Below are positions 8,485-15,931 of a DNA stretch of 64,000 nt, one piece after another (positions within the stretch are counted from its first letter, which is position 1; each line of letters begins with the position of its first letter). The position numbers and the translations under genes were made by a program. The notes under the pieces were generated by a model that was not told the DNA's origin, made no database searches, and saw only the letters and a program-made list of their open reading frames with translations. The DNA is from Deltaproteobacteria bacterium (GTDB lineage Bacteria > Desulfobacterota > Desulfobacteria > Desulfobacterales > SpSt-501): the NCBI GenBank assembly GCA_016219005.1, contig JACRCN010000101.1, forward strand, positions 1 to 64,000, in the 5' to 3' direction.

Positions 8485-9585
8485 ATGGACGACCTCCGTT
8501 TCATGCAGATGGCCCTCGACCTGGCCGCGCGGGGCCGGGGGTTCACATCCCCCAACCCGCTGGTGGCGGCCGTGGTGGTGAAAGACGGTGAGGTCGTCGG
8601 TCAGGGTTACCACCAGTTTGCCGGCGGCCCCCATGCCGAGGTCTACGCCATCGACGCCGCCGGCGCGCAGGCCCGCGGGGCCACATTATACGTCAACCTC
8701 GAGCCCTGCAATCACACCGGCCGCACGCCGCCCTGCACGCTGAAGATCGTCGAGGCCGGCATCCGGCGGGTCGTCGTCGGCATGCAGGACCCCAACCCGG
8801 CCGTAACCGGCGGCGGGGCCGATTTCCTGAAGCAACGGGGGATTGAGGTCACCCTGGGGGTTTGCGGGGAAGCAGCCGAGGCGCTCAACGAGGTTTTTAT
8901 CAAGTTCATCCGCACCCGGCGGCCGTTTGTTATCGCCAAGTGCGCTGCCACGCTGGACGGCCGGATCGCCACCCGGACCGGAGACTCGAAATGGGTCACC
9001 GGGGAAGCCGCCCGGGCCTGCGTGCACGAGTTGCGGCACGCGGTGGATGCCATCCTGGTCGGTGTCGGCACCGTCGCGGCGGACGACCCGCAGTTGACCA
9101 CGCGCATCGCCGGCCGCGAGGTCAAGGACCCCGTGCGGGTCATCCTTGACACGCACGCGCGGATTCCGCCTTCGGCCCGCGTGCTGCGCCACGCCTCCGG
9201 GGCCGACACCATCGTCGTAGCCGGTCCGGCGGCGGCCGCCGACGCGCAACGCCGCATCGCCGGGAAGGGTGTGCGGGTGATCGAAGCCGTCACCCGCGAC
9301 GGCCGGATCGACCTGCCCGCGCTCATGGGCCAGCTGGGTGGCATGGGGATCACCAGCATCCTGATCGAGGGCGGAAGCCGGGTGCTGGCGTCGGCTTTCC
9401 GGGCCGGGGTCGTGGACAAGGCCTGTTTCTTTTTTGCACCGCTGATATCCGGCGGCGACGACGGCGTGCCGATTTGCAGCGGCCCTGGGCCCGACCGGAT
9501 GCGGGACTGCATCCGCCTGGCTCGGATCCAAACCCGGCGCTTTGGCGACGATGTGATGATCGAGGGGTATGTAACAGGGGCTTGA
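8485..9585 (+). CDS. ribD: Bifunctional riboflavin deaminase/reductase
   Basis: Converts the first GTP-derived pyrimidine of riboflavin synthesis by deamination and then reduction of the ribosyl chain. The 366-residue product has an N-terminal deaminase domain (residues 1-145) with HAEVYAID and the zinc-binding PCNHTGRTPPC. The reductase domain (about 150-366) contains KCAATLDGRIATRTGDSKWVTG. It belongs to the rib cluster but is cut off from ribE by a 400-bp insertion-rich gap. Confidence 0.96.
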   Translation: MDDLRFMQMALDLAARGRGFTSPNPLVAAVVVKDGEVVGQGYHQFAGGPHAEVYAIDAAGAQARGATLYVNLEPCNHTGRTPPCTLKIVEAGIRRVVVGMQDPNPAVTGGGADFLKQRGIEVTLGVCGEAAEALNEVFIKFIRTRRPFVIAKCAATLDGRIATRTGDSKWVTGEAARACVHELRHAVDAILVGVGTVAADDPQLTTRIAGREVKDPVRVILDTHARIPPSARVLRHASGADTIVVAGPAAAADAQRRIAGKGVRVIEAVTRDGRIDLPALMGQLGGMGITSILIEGGSRVLASAFRAGVVDKACFFFAPLISGGDDGVPICSGPGPDRMRDCIRLARIQTRRFGDDVMIEGYVTGA

Positions 9586-9610
9586 AGCGGGAAGCTGGAA
9601 GCGCGAAGCA
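9584..9610 (+). repeat. Degenerate GAAGC-type dispersed repeat after ribD
   Basis: GAAGCGGGAAGCTGGAAGCG plus CGAAGCA starts within the ribD stop codon and directly abuts the MITE-like element. It is the same kind of string as at 5489 and 15606. Confidence 0.5.
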
Positions 9611-9615
9611 GGAAT

Positions 9616-9761
9616 AGAAGCTGTCTCAAAAATGCATCTGACAGTCGCTGGCGGCGTGGCCCACCTCTGAAAAATGCTCACGACCTGACGCGGTGGTGGC
9701 ACTTTTTTTATCGGCGTGCGCCTGCCCTCGGCTGTGATCTGCTTTTTTTGAGATGGCTTCT
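9616..9761 (+). mobile_element. MITE-like non-coding element, copy 1
   Basis: A 146-bp non-coding element with terminal inverted repeats: AGAAGCTGTCTCAAAAA on the left and TTTTTGAGATGGCTTCT on the right. TA flanks both ends (ATAGAAGC...GCTTCTAT), consistent with a TA target duplication. A second copy in inverted orientation at 15701-15841 shares the ends and much of the inside, for example ATGCATCTGACAGTCG, CTGAAAAATGCTC and ATCGGCGTGCGCC. No protein is encoded, so mobilisation would depend on a transposase elsewhere. It separates ribD from ribE. Confidence 0.75.
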
Positions 9762-9991
9762 ATCAAGAAAGCGTGCAGCTTCAGGCAACAAATCGTTCTG
9801 TCCTGCTGGAGAGAAACGGGTGATGCAACCGGTTTAACCCTGTAGTGAAGCGCTGGCACGCGGTGCGGCTTGTTTAAGTGAATGATCAACCCTATCTTCT
9901 GGTCGACGAGTCAGGTTCGACGGCAATGCGATGAACTCTCTTTTTAATCCTTTCAGCTTGGCGCTTCGCGCTTCGAGCTTGCCTTGAAACG
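9762..9991. other. ribE upstream gap
   Basis: 230 bp without a gene. I searched for the conserved FMN-riboswitch (RFN) core (GGGGCAGGGTGAAATTCCC and ACCGGCGGTA types) and did not find it. An inverted GAAGC-type repeat lies at 9955-9980 (AGCTTGGCGCTTCGCGCTTC and onward) just before the ribE start. I see no clear promoter. Confidence 0.5.
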
Positions 9992-10651
9992 ATGTTTACT
10001 GGAATCATAGAGGGGTTGGGCGCCATTTCGGCCATCCGGCCATCCGGGCAAGGCCGCCGACTCACCGTTGACGCCGATTTCGAGCTGGCCGGCAGTAAGG
10101 TCGGCGACAGCATCTCGGTCAGCGGCGCCTGCCTGACTGCGGTCCAGATTGCCGGCCGGCGCTTTGACGCGGACGTCTCCCCGGAAACTACCGCCAAGAC
10201 CACCTTCGGCGCGGCCCGGGTCGGCGAGCGCGTGAACCTCGAACGCGCGATGCGCCTGTCGGACCGGATCGACGGCCACCTCGTCTCGGGGCACATCGAC
10301 GGCACCGGCGTGATCGAATCCCGCGAGGCGGTCGGCAACGTCCTTGTCGTCACCATCGGTGTCCCGGAGGAGCTCGCACCCTTCATGATCGTCAAGGGGT
10401 CGGTGGCCGTGGACGGCATCAGCCTGACCATCAACACCCTTGAACCGGGCCGGTTTTCGGTTTGCATCATCCCGCACACGGCCGGGCTGACCACGGTTGG
10501 CTTCAAGCCGAAGGGCGAGCGCGTCAACATTGAGGCCGACATGATCGGCAAATACGTGGAACGGTTTCTGTCCGCCCGGCAGGGCCCCGCCGCCGCCCCG
10601 CCGCCCGGGGTGACGGTGGAGATGCTGGCGCGGGCGGGGTTTATGAAATAA
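9992..10651 (+). CDS. ribE: Riboflavin synthase, alpha chain
   Basis: Dismutates two 6,7-dimethyl-8-ribityllumazines to riboflavin. The 219-residue product is two tandem lumazine-binding barrels: MFTGIIEGLG opens the first and HIDGTGVIESREAVGN the second. The pair SGACLT / VDGISLTIN marks the duplicated substrate site. It is followed closely by ribBA and ribH. In the literature the symbol for this enzyme is ribE or ribC depending on the species. Confidence 0.95.
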   Translation: MFTGIIEGLGAISAIRPSGQGRRLTVDADFELAGSKVGDSISVSGACLTAVQIAGRRFDADVSPETTAKTTFGAARVGERVNLERAMRLSDRIDGHLVSGHIDGTGVIESREAVGNVLVVTIGVPEELAPFMIVKGSVAVDGISLTINTLEPGRFSVCIIPHTAGLTTVGFKPKGERVNIEADMIGKYVERFLSARQGPAAAPPPGVTVEMLARAGFMK

Positions 10652-10763
10652 CGTGTCAGGTGTCCGGCAAGGGCCGATACCCCATCGAATAAGATCCCCG
10701 TCCTTCGCCTCAAACCGGACCCTTGAGACCTGCTACCTCGAACCGGAAGGAGCTTTTACTCCT

Positions 10764-11978
10764 GTGGCACATTTCACGATCGAACAGGCGATAGAAGACA
10801 TCAAACAGGGCAAAATGATCATCCTCGCCGACGGCAAGGACCCCGAAAACGAGGGCGATTTCTGCATGGCGGCTGAGATGGTGACGTCCGAAGCCGTCAA
10901 CTTCATGGCCAAGCACGGCCGGGGCCTGATCTGCCTGTCGCTGTCGCGGCAGAAAGCGAAGGAACTCGACCTGCCGCCCATGGTGGGCAACAACACCTCC
11001 CGCTACGGCACCGGTTTTACCGTGTCGATCGACGCGCGCCACGGTGTCGCCGGCGGGGTTTCCGCCGCCGATCGGGCGACGACCATCCGCACGGCCGTGG
11101 CCGACCATGCGAAGCCCCAGGACCTCGTGCGGCCCGGGCACGTGTTTCCGCTGACGGCCCGGCCGGGCGGGGTGATCGTGAGGACCGGTCAGACCGAAGG
11201 CTCCGTGGACCTGGCCCGCCTGGCGGGTCGGACGCCGGCCGGCGTCATCTGCGCCATCATGGACGAAGACGGTTCGATTGCGAAGATCCCGGCGCTCGAG
11301 ACCATCAGCGACCGGCACGGCATCGGCATCTGCACCATCCCCGACCTGATCGAATACCGCATGCGGACCGAGTCCTTCGTCCACCGGGTCGCCGAGGCCG
11401 TGATCCCCACCGCCGTCGCCGGCGAGTTCAAAGCCATCGTGTATGAAAACGACGTTGATGACCTGCTGCATTTCGCCATGGTGAAGGGGACCATCGACCC
11501 CGAGAAGCCGGTCCTGGTCCGGGTTCATTCCGAGTGCCTGACCGGCGACATCTTCGGCTCCTTGCGCTGTGACTGCGGGCCGCAGCTGCACCGGGCGCTG
11601 GCCATGATGGAGGCGGAGGGCTGCGGCGTGCTGCTCTACATCCGGCAGGAAGGTCGCGGCATCGGCCTGGTGAATAAGATCCGGGCCTACGCGCTCCAGG
11701 ACCGGGGCCTGGACACGGTGGAGGCCAACGTAATGCTGGGGTTTGAGCCGGACATGCGCAGCTACGGCATCGGCGCCCAGGTGCTGGCGGACCTCGGCGT
11801 GCGCCGGATGCGGCTGCTGACCAACAACCCCAAGAAAATGGTCGGCCTGCAGGGCTACGGCCTGAGCCTCGTCGACCAGGTTCCGATCGAGGTCGAACCC
11901 AACGAGTTCAACCAGTGCTACCTCGAGTGCAAGAAGATCAAGATGGGGCACCTGCTGAGCCTGGAGAAAACACCGTAG
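10764..11978 (+). CDS. ribBA: Bifunctional DHBP synthase / GTP cyclohydrolase II
   Basis: Makes both early riboflavin precursors: 3,4-dihydroxy-2-butanone 4-phosphate from ribulose 5-phosphate, and the pyrimidine from GTP. The 404-residue product has RibB in about residues 1-205, with the acidic motif DPENEGDF and [11 protein letters not shown]. RibA follows, with zinc ligands in [17 protein letters not shown] and the catalytic [12 protein letters not shown] start it at GTG 10764: AAGGAG stands 11 bp upstream and this gives the normal family length. The upstream in-frame extension to 10653 looks non-coding. Confidence 0.94.
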   Translation: MAHFTIEQAIEDIKQGKMIILADGKDPENEGDFCMAAEMVTSEAVNFMAKHGRGLICLSLSRQKAKELDLPPMVGNNTSRYGTGFTVSIDARHGVAGGVSAADRATTIRTAVADHAKPQDLVRPGHVFPLTARPGGVIVRTGQTEGSVDLARLAGRTPAGVICAIMDEDGSIAKIPALETISDRHGIGICTIPDLIEYRMRTESFVHRVAEAVIPTAVAGEFKAIVYENDVDDLLHFAMVKGTIDPEKPVLVRVHSECLTGDIFGSLRCDCGPQLHRALAMMEAEGCGVLLYIRQEGRGIGLVNKIRAYALQDRGLDTVEANVMLGFEPDMRSYGIGAQVLADLGVRRMRLLTNNPKKMVGLQGYGLSLVDQVPIEVEPNEFNQCYLECKKIKMGHLLSLEKTP

Positions 11979-12049
11979 CCGGCTGTCCGTTTTTGAGCAG
12001 CCGGCCGCTATAAGGTGACCGAGCTAACCAAATAGAAAGAGGAGCCAGA

Positions 12050-12514
12050 ATGCCGAAGATCGTCGAGGGGAAACTCAACGCGGAAGGGAAGAAGTTCGCC
12101 ATCGTGGCCAGTCGCTACAACGATTTCATCACCGAAAAGCTGGTGAGCGGGAGCCTGGATGCGCTGACGCGCTGCGGCGCCAAGGACAAGGACATCGAGG
12201 TGTTCAAGGTGCCGGGCGCCTTCGAGATCCCGCTGGTCGCCAAGCGAGTGGCCCAGACCCAGCGCTTCGACGCCGTCATCTGCCTGGGGGCGGTGATCCG
12301 CGGGGCGACCCCGCATTTCGACTTCGTGGCGGCCGAGGCCTCCAAGGGGATCGCCGCCGTCATGATGGAGACCGGCCTGCCGGTGATTTTCGGCGTGATC
12401 ACCGTGGACACCATCGAGCAGGCGATCGAACGGGCCGGCGCCAAGCTGGACAACAAGGGGTTCAGCGCCGCCATGGCCGCCGTGGAGATGGTGAACCTTT
12501 TCGATGCCGTGTGA
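12050..12514 (+). CDS. ribH: 6,7-dimethyl-8-ribityllumazine synthase
   Basis: Condenses the RibA/D pyrimidine with the RibB product. The 154-residue product matches the family length and forms icosahedral or pentameric shells in relatives. Seen motifs are VASRYNDFI near the start, VPGAFEIP, the active-site segment [15 protein letters not shown], and [18 protein letters not shown]. The start is preceded by AAAGAGGAG. The stop codon overlaps the possible GTG start of nusB, so translational coupling is likely. Confidence 0.97.
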   Translation: MPKIVEGKLNAEGKKFAIVASRYNDFITEKLVSGSLDALTRCGAKDKDIEVFKVPGAFEIPLVAKRVAQTQRFDAVICLGAVIRGATPHFDFVAAEASKGIAAVMMETGLPVIFGVITVDTIEQAIERAGAKLDNKGFSAAMAAVEMVNLFDAV

Positions 12515-12519
12515 GCATC

Positions 12520-13149
12520 ATGGGAACCCGGCGCAAGGCGCGTGAGCTGGCGATGCAGGCGCTCTTTTTCATGGACGTGCGCAGTGATTTTTCGGAGGAA
12601 ACCTTCGGCCGGTTCTGCGCCAACTTTGCGCCCAAGCCGGACGTCCGGCCGTTTTTCCTGCGGCTGGTCCGCGGGGTGCTGCGGTCCCAGACCGAACTGG
12701 ATGCCCTGATCGAGCGCTTTTCGGAGAACTGGAGCCTGGGGCGGATGTCCGGAGTGGACCGTAACGTCATGCGCATCGCGGTCTACGAGATGGTGTGCTG
12801 CCGGGACATCCCCGCCAAGGTCAGCATCAACGAAGCGGTCGACATCGGCAAGAAGTTCGGCACCGAGGAGTCCGGCGCCTTCATCAACGGAATCGTGGAC
12901 AGCATCCGCGCCGCGGTCGAGGCAGGCGCGCTGCCGCTGCCGTGCGGCGACCTCGCGGCTCCCCCATCGGCGCTCGAAGCGCAAGATGAAGAAGGCTTGG
13001 ATCCGGCGGCCGAGAGCGCAGCCGAAGACAGCGCGAAGGAACGCCCGACGCCAACGCCGGGCAGGTCGAAGGAAAAGAAGAAAGCGGTTAAGAGTTCAAA
13101 GCTGCTGGTTAAAAGGAAAAGGAAGGAACAGCTCCCACCGGAGGAATGA
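12520..13149 (+). CDS. nusB: Transcription antitermination protein NusB with basic C-terminal tail
   Basis: An RNA-binding helical protein that works with NusE/S10 at boxA sites in rRNA operons. Residues 1-140 show the NusB fold: GTRRKARELAMQALF at the start, and VDRNVMRIAVYEM...SINEAVDIGKKFG near the end of the core. About 70 further residues follow, first acidic and Ala/Pro rich, then very basic (KEKKKAVKSSKLLVKRKRK), which most NusB proteins lack. ATG 12520 was preferred to GTG 12511. The ribH-nusB order is the common one. Confidence 0.93.
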   Translation: MGTRRKARELAMQALFFMDVRSDFSEETFGRFCANFAPKPDVRPFFLRLVRGVLRSQTELDALIERFSENWSLGRMSGVDRNVMRIAVYEMVCCRDIPAKVSINEAVDIGKKFGTEESGAFINGIVDSIRAAVEAGALPLPCGDLAAPPSALEAQDEEGLDPAAESAAEDSAKERPTPTPGRSKEKKKAVKSSKLLVKRKRKEQLPPEE

Positions 13150-13150
13150 G

Positions 13151-13786
13151 ATGATCATCAAAACCCTGGCGGTAGGCCCCATTATGGCCAACTGCTTCAT
13201 CGTCGGCTGCGAGCAGACGCGCGAGGCGGCCGTCATCGACCCGGGCGACGAGGCGGACCGAATCCTGCTCACCCTGGCCGAGACCAAGCTGACCGTTACC
13301 CAGATTCTCAACACCCACGGGCATTTCGACCACGTCGGTGCCAATAAGCGCATGAAGAAAGCCACCGGCGCACCGATCCTGATCCACGCGCTGGACGCCC
13401 CGATGCTGCGCATGCTCTCGCGCAGCGCCGCGGCCTGGGGCATGTCGGCCGAAGATTCGCCGGCCCCGGACCGCACCATCGACGAGGGCGACACCGTTAC
13501 CGTCGGCACGATCACGTTCAAGGTCTTCCATACCCCCGGCCACACTCCCGGCGGGGTCTCGCTGCTCGCGGACGGCCGCCTGTTCGTGGGCGACACGCTT
13601 TTCGCCGGCTCCGTGGGGCGTACGGACTTCCCGGGGGGTGACTTCGACGCGCTCAAATCCAGCATCCAGAAGAAGCTCTTCGCGCTGGCGGATGACGTGC
13701 AGGTATTCACCGGGCACGGCCCGGAAACGACCATCGGCGAGGAGAAACGCCACAACCCGTTCGTGGGGATGGGGGAGCGGTCTTAA
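13151..13786 (+). CDS. Metallo-beta-lactamase fold hydrolase, glyoxalase II-like
   Basis: A 211-residue MBL-fold enzyme with the zinc motif THGHFDHVG (about residue 57), a second His in HTPGHTPGGVS, the bridging Asp in FVGDTLFAGSVGRTD, and a final His in FTGHGPETTIG. This is the YcbL/small glyoxalase II-like type that hydrolyses thioesters such as S-lactoylglutathione in relatives; the substrate here is unknown. GGAGGAATGAG precedes the ATG. It immediately follows nusB and may be co-transcribed. It converges on the next gene with a 4-bp overlap of the 3' ends. Confidence 0.88.
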   Translation: MIIKTLAVGPIMANCFIVGCEQTREAAVIDPGDEADRILLTLAETKLTVTQILNTHGHFDHVGANKRMKKATGAPILIHALDAPMLRMLSRSAAAWGMSAEDSPAPDRTIDEGDTVTVGTITFKVFHTPGHTPGGVSLLADGRLFVGDTLFAGSVGRTDFPGGDFDALKSSIQKKLFALADDVQVFTGHGPETTIGEEKRHNPFVGMGERS

Positions 13787-14223
13787 AAGGCCCCCAGCTG
13801 ACAGGGCTTGATTTTGATCTGCATGGCCTCGCAGGCGGCGCTCACCGCCATCTTGGGGACTTGGAACGCCACGGCGATCTCCCAGGCGAGACGGCAGGCA
13901 AGCCTGCCATCCTTGAGTTTTTCACGGATAGCGGTTTCCATGGCCGGGTCTGCCGCCGGGGCCGCCCGCACGATCTTTTTTTCGGGGGAGTACCCGAAAA
14001 GGCCGAGCTGGCATTTTACTAGCCGGATGCCGAGCAGGTCGGCGGCCTCGCCGATGTCGGCCGGCGGCCGGCCAAGGTCGGAGGCCAGCTTGAAAGCTAC
14101 GGCACACGGCAGCTCGCCCTCCCGCGTCTGCCGCTGCAGCGCGTCCTTGAGAGCTGCGTCCATCGGGGCAGGGGACTTGCCGGCATGCTTGTGGACACCT
14201 TTCTTTCCAAGATCAGCCTTCAT
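13783..14223 (-). CDS. Unknown protein made of two copies of a CQLGxF-ending module
   Basis: I do not recognise the family. The 146 residues contain an internal duplication. Module 1 (about 24-79) runs from ALKDALQRQTREGELPCAVA to VKCQLGLFGY; module 2 (about 92-146) runs from AMETAIREKLKDGRLACRLA to KPCQLGAF. Each has a helix ending in a conserved Cys (PCAVAFKLA / ACRLAWEIA), a helix resembling an HTH (IGEAADLLGIRL / VSAACEAMQIKI), and a terminal KCQLG. Paired cysteines in each copy could bind metal or form a redox pair, and the helical pattern could also bind nucleic acid. A Lys/His-rich N-terminus precedes. GGAGGCTGCG stands before the ATG. Confidence 0.75.
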   Translation of the reverse strand: MKADLGKKGVHKHAGKSPAPMDAALKDALQRQTREGELPCAVAFKLASDLGRPPADIGEAADLLGIRLVKCQLGLFGYSPEKKIVRAAPAADPAMETAIREKLKDGRLACRLAWEIAVAFQVPKMAVSAACEAMQIKIKPCQLGAF

Positions 14224-14529
14224 CGCAGCCTCCTCGATCCGTGCGCACTTGATGAAACCCGCAGTGTCTGATAGGTATTCAAGTTCAGGTGTTCAGGGAA
14301 CTTTCCGCGCCCGCGTCAAACCGGAGTGTGTGCCGTGGCGTGAGCCGCAGCGTGGCCCTGAGGCCCCTGGACCAGCGAAAGAAGCAAGCGGGGCATAACG
14401 TACCATAGGGAGAGGGTATTGGCAACCTCACCGCCCAGCCCGGACAAGCCGGAAGCAAATTTGAAATCCGAAGCGCGAAACTCTAAAAAAAGTCAAATGC
14501 TCAAAGGGACTATCGCATCCCAGGATCCG

Positions 14530-15636
14530 ATGCACGACCTCATGGCTCAATCGCATCGGCGTAAACCCACGCGGCAGATCAAGGTCGGAAGTGTCTCCGT
14601 CGGCGGCGGATCCGTGATTTCGGTGCAGTCGATGACCAACACGCCCACCGCGGATGTCGCGGCAACCGTGTCCCAGATCCGGCGGTTGGAGGAAGCGGGC
14701 TGCGACATCGTGCGGGTGGCGGTGCCGGATGAGGAGTCGGCCGCCGCCCTGGCGCGCATCAAGCCCCGGATCGGGATCCCCCTCATCGCGGACGTCCACT
14801 TCGACCATCGGCTGGCGATCGCCGCCGCGCGGGCCGGGGCCGACGGCCTGCGGATAAACCCCGGGAACATCGGTGCGGCTAAAAAGGTCAAGGCCGTGGT
14901 GGAGTGCGCCAGGGAGCGCGGAATCCCCATCCGCATCGGTGTCAATGCGGGGTCACTTGAAAAGGACATCCTCAAAAAATACAATGGCGTTACCCCCGAG
15001 GGCATGGTCGAGAGCGCGCTGCGCCACATCGAGCAGCTGCGTGCCATGGATTTCCACGCCGTCAAGGTGTCGCTGAAGGCCTCCGACGTCCGGCGCACCT
15101 TGGCCGCCTATCGCCTGCTCTCGCGCCGCACGGACCTGCCGCTGCACCTCGGCGTGACCGAAGCCGGCACCCTGTTTTCGGGGATCGTCAAGTCCGCCCT
15201 CGGGATCGGCATGCTCCTGGCCGAGGGGATCGGGGACACCCTGCGTGTGTCGTTGACCCGGGACCCGGCCGAAGAAGTCCGGGTGGGCTTCGAGATCTTG
15301 AAGGCGCTCGACATCCGCCGGCGCGGCCCCGAGATCATCGCCTGCCCTACCTGCGGCCGCACCCGGATCGACCTCTTCGGGATCGTCGAGCGGGTGGAAG
15401 AGGCCCTGGCCACATCGACCCTGCCGATCAAGGTCGCCGTCATGGGCTGCGTCGTGAACGGACCGGGCGAAGCGCGGGAAGCCGACGTGGGGATCGCCGG
15501 CGGAGAGGGCGTCGGCATCCTGTTCCGCAAAGGCAAGGTGGTCAAGAAGTTCCCGGAAGACAAACTGGTCGAGGTGCTGCTGGCCGAGGTGGATCGATAT
15601 GAAAAGAGCTGGAAGCTGGAAGCTCGGAGGTCGTGA
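14530..15636 (+). CDS. ispG: 4-hydroxy-3-methylbut-2-en-1-yl diphosphate synthase
   Basis: A [4Fe-4S] enzyme of the MEP isoprenoid pathway that converts MEcPP to HMBPP. The 368-residue product shows the TIM-barrel start RQIKVGSVSVGGG and the cluster ligands in CPTCGRTRIDL and MGCVVNGPGEA. I chose ATG 14530, which gives the normal length. An in-frame TTG at 14419 with a GGGAG box would add 37 residues, but that DNA reads like the GAAGC-type repeat. The last codons (KSWKLEARRS) are encoded by a repeat copy, so the natural C-terminus has been replaced or extended. Confidence 0.94.
   Translation: MHDLMAQSHRRKPTRQIKVGSVSVGGGSVISVQSMTNTPTADVAATVSQIRRLEEAGCDIVRVAVPDEESAAALARIKPRIGIPLIADVHFDHRLAIAAARAGADGLRINPGNIGAAKKVKAVVECARERGIPIRIGVNAGSLEKDILKKYNGVTPEGMVESALRHIEQLRAMDFHAVKVSLKASDVRRTLAAYRLLSRRTDLPLHLGVTEAGTLFSGIVKSALGIGMLLAEGIGDTLRVSLTRDPAEEVRVGFEILKALDIRRRGPEIIACPTCGRTRIDLFGIVERVEEALATSTLPIKVAVMGCVVNGPGEAREADVGIAGGEGVGILFRKGKVVKKFPEDKLVEVLLAEVDRYEKSWKLEARRS
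15606..15629 (+). repeat. GAAGCT-type dispersed repeat overlapping the end of ispG
   Basis: GAGCTGGAAGCTGGAAGCTC plus GGAG forms the last codons of ispG. It is close in sequence to the copy after fabG at 5489. A further inverted string, TCTTCCAGCTTCGAGCTGG, lies at 15876-15894. Confidence 0.6.
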
Positions 15637-15700
15637 CAAAGAATAAGGATTCAACCGCCACCGGGTCGCTGATCCGGCGGGTGGGCGCCCGATTGGCTAT

Positions 15701-15841
15701 AAGCCATCTCAAAAATGGCAGATCACAGCCGAGGGCAAGGCGCACGCCGATCAAAAGGCGTAGCCGCGGCGGGTTGCGAGCATTTTTCAGGGGCGCGCAA
15801 CGCCGCCATCGACTGTCAGATGCATTTTTGAGATAGCTTCT
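15701..15841 (-). mobile_element. MITE-like non-coding element, copy 2
   Basis: A 141-bp relative of the element at 9616-9761, inserted in the opposite orientation between ispG and proS. Ends are AAGCCATCTCAAAAATGG and CATTTTTGAGATAGCTTCT. Read on the minus strand, the inside aligns along its whole length with copy 1: ATGCATCTGACAGTCG, GGCGGCG, CTGAAAAATGCTC, ATCGGCGTGCGCC and CCCTCGGCTGTGATCTG. The two copies differ by scattered substitutions and small indels, so they are not a recent duplication. Confidence 0.75.
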
Positions 15842-15875
15842 GATTTGTGTTGAGGGAAGGTGCTTTTGGCATTGA

Positions 15876-15894
15876 TCTTCCAGCTTCGAGCTGG
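15876..15894 (-). repeat. GAAGCT-type repeat upstream of proS, inverted
   Basis: TCTTCCAGCTTCGAGCTGG, the reverse complement of the GAAGCT strings seen elsewhere. It lies between MITE-like copy 2 and the AT-rich proS leader (15895-15915). Confidence 0.45.
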
Positions 15895-15931
15895 CAATTT
15901 TTTATACTTATAGAGAGGACACGCTACAGAA

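Noticed and set aside
9762-9991. FMN riboswitch before ribE
   Set aside because: None of the conserved RFN-element blocks is present; the gap is instead filled by repeat and insertion sequence.
14419-14529. Upstream TTG start for ispG
   Set aside because: The added 37 residues are low complexity and coded by repeat-like DNA. ATG 14530 gives the family length.
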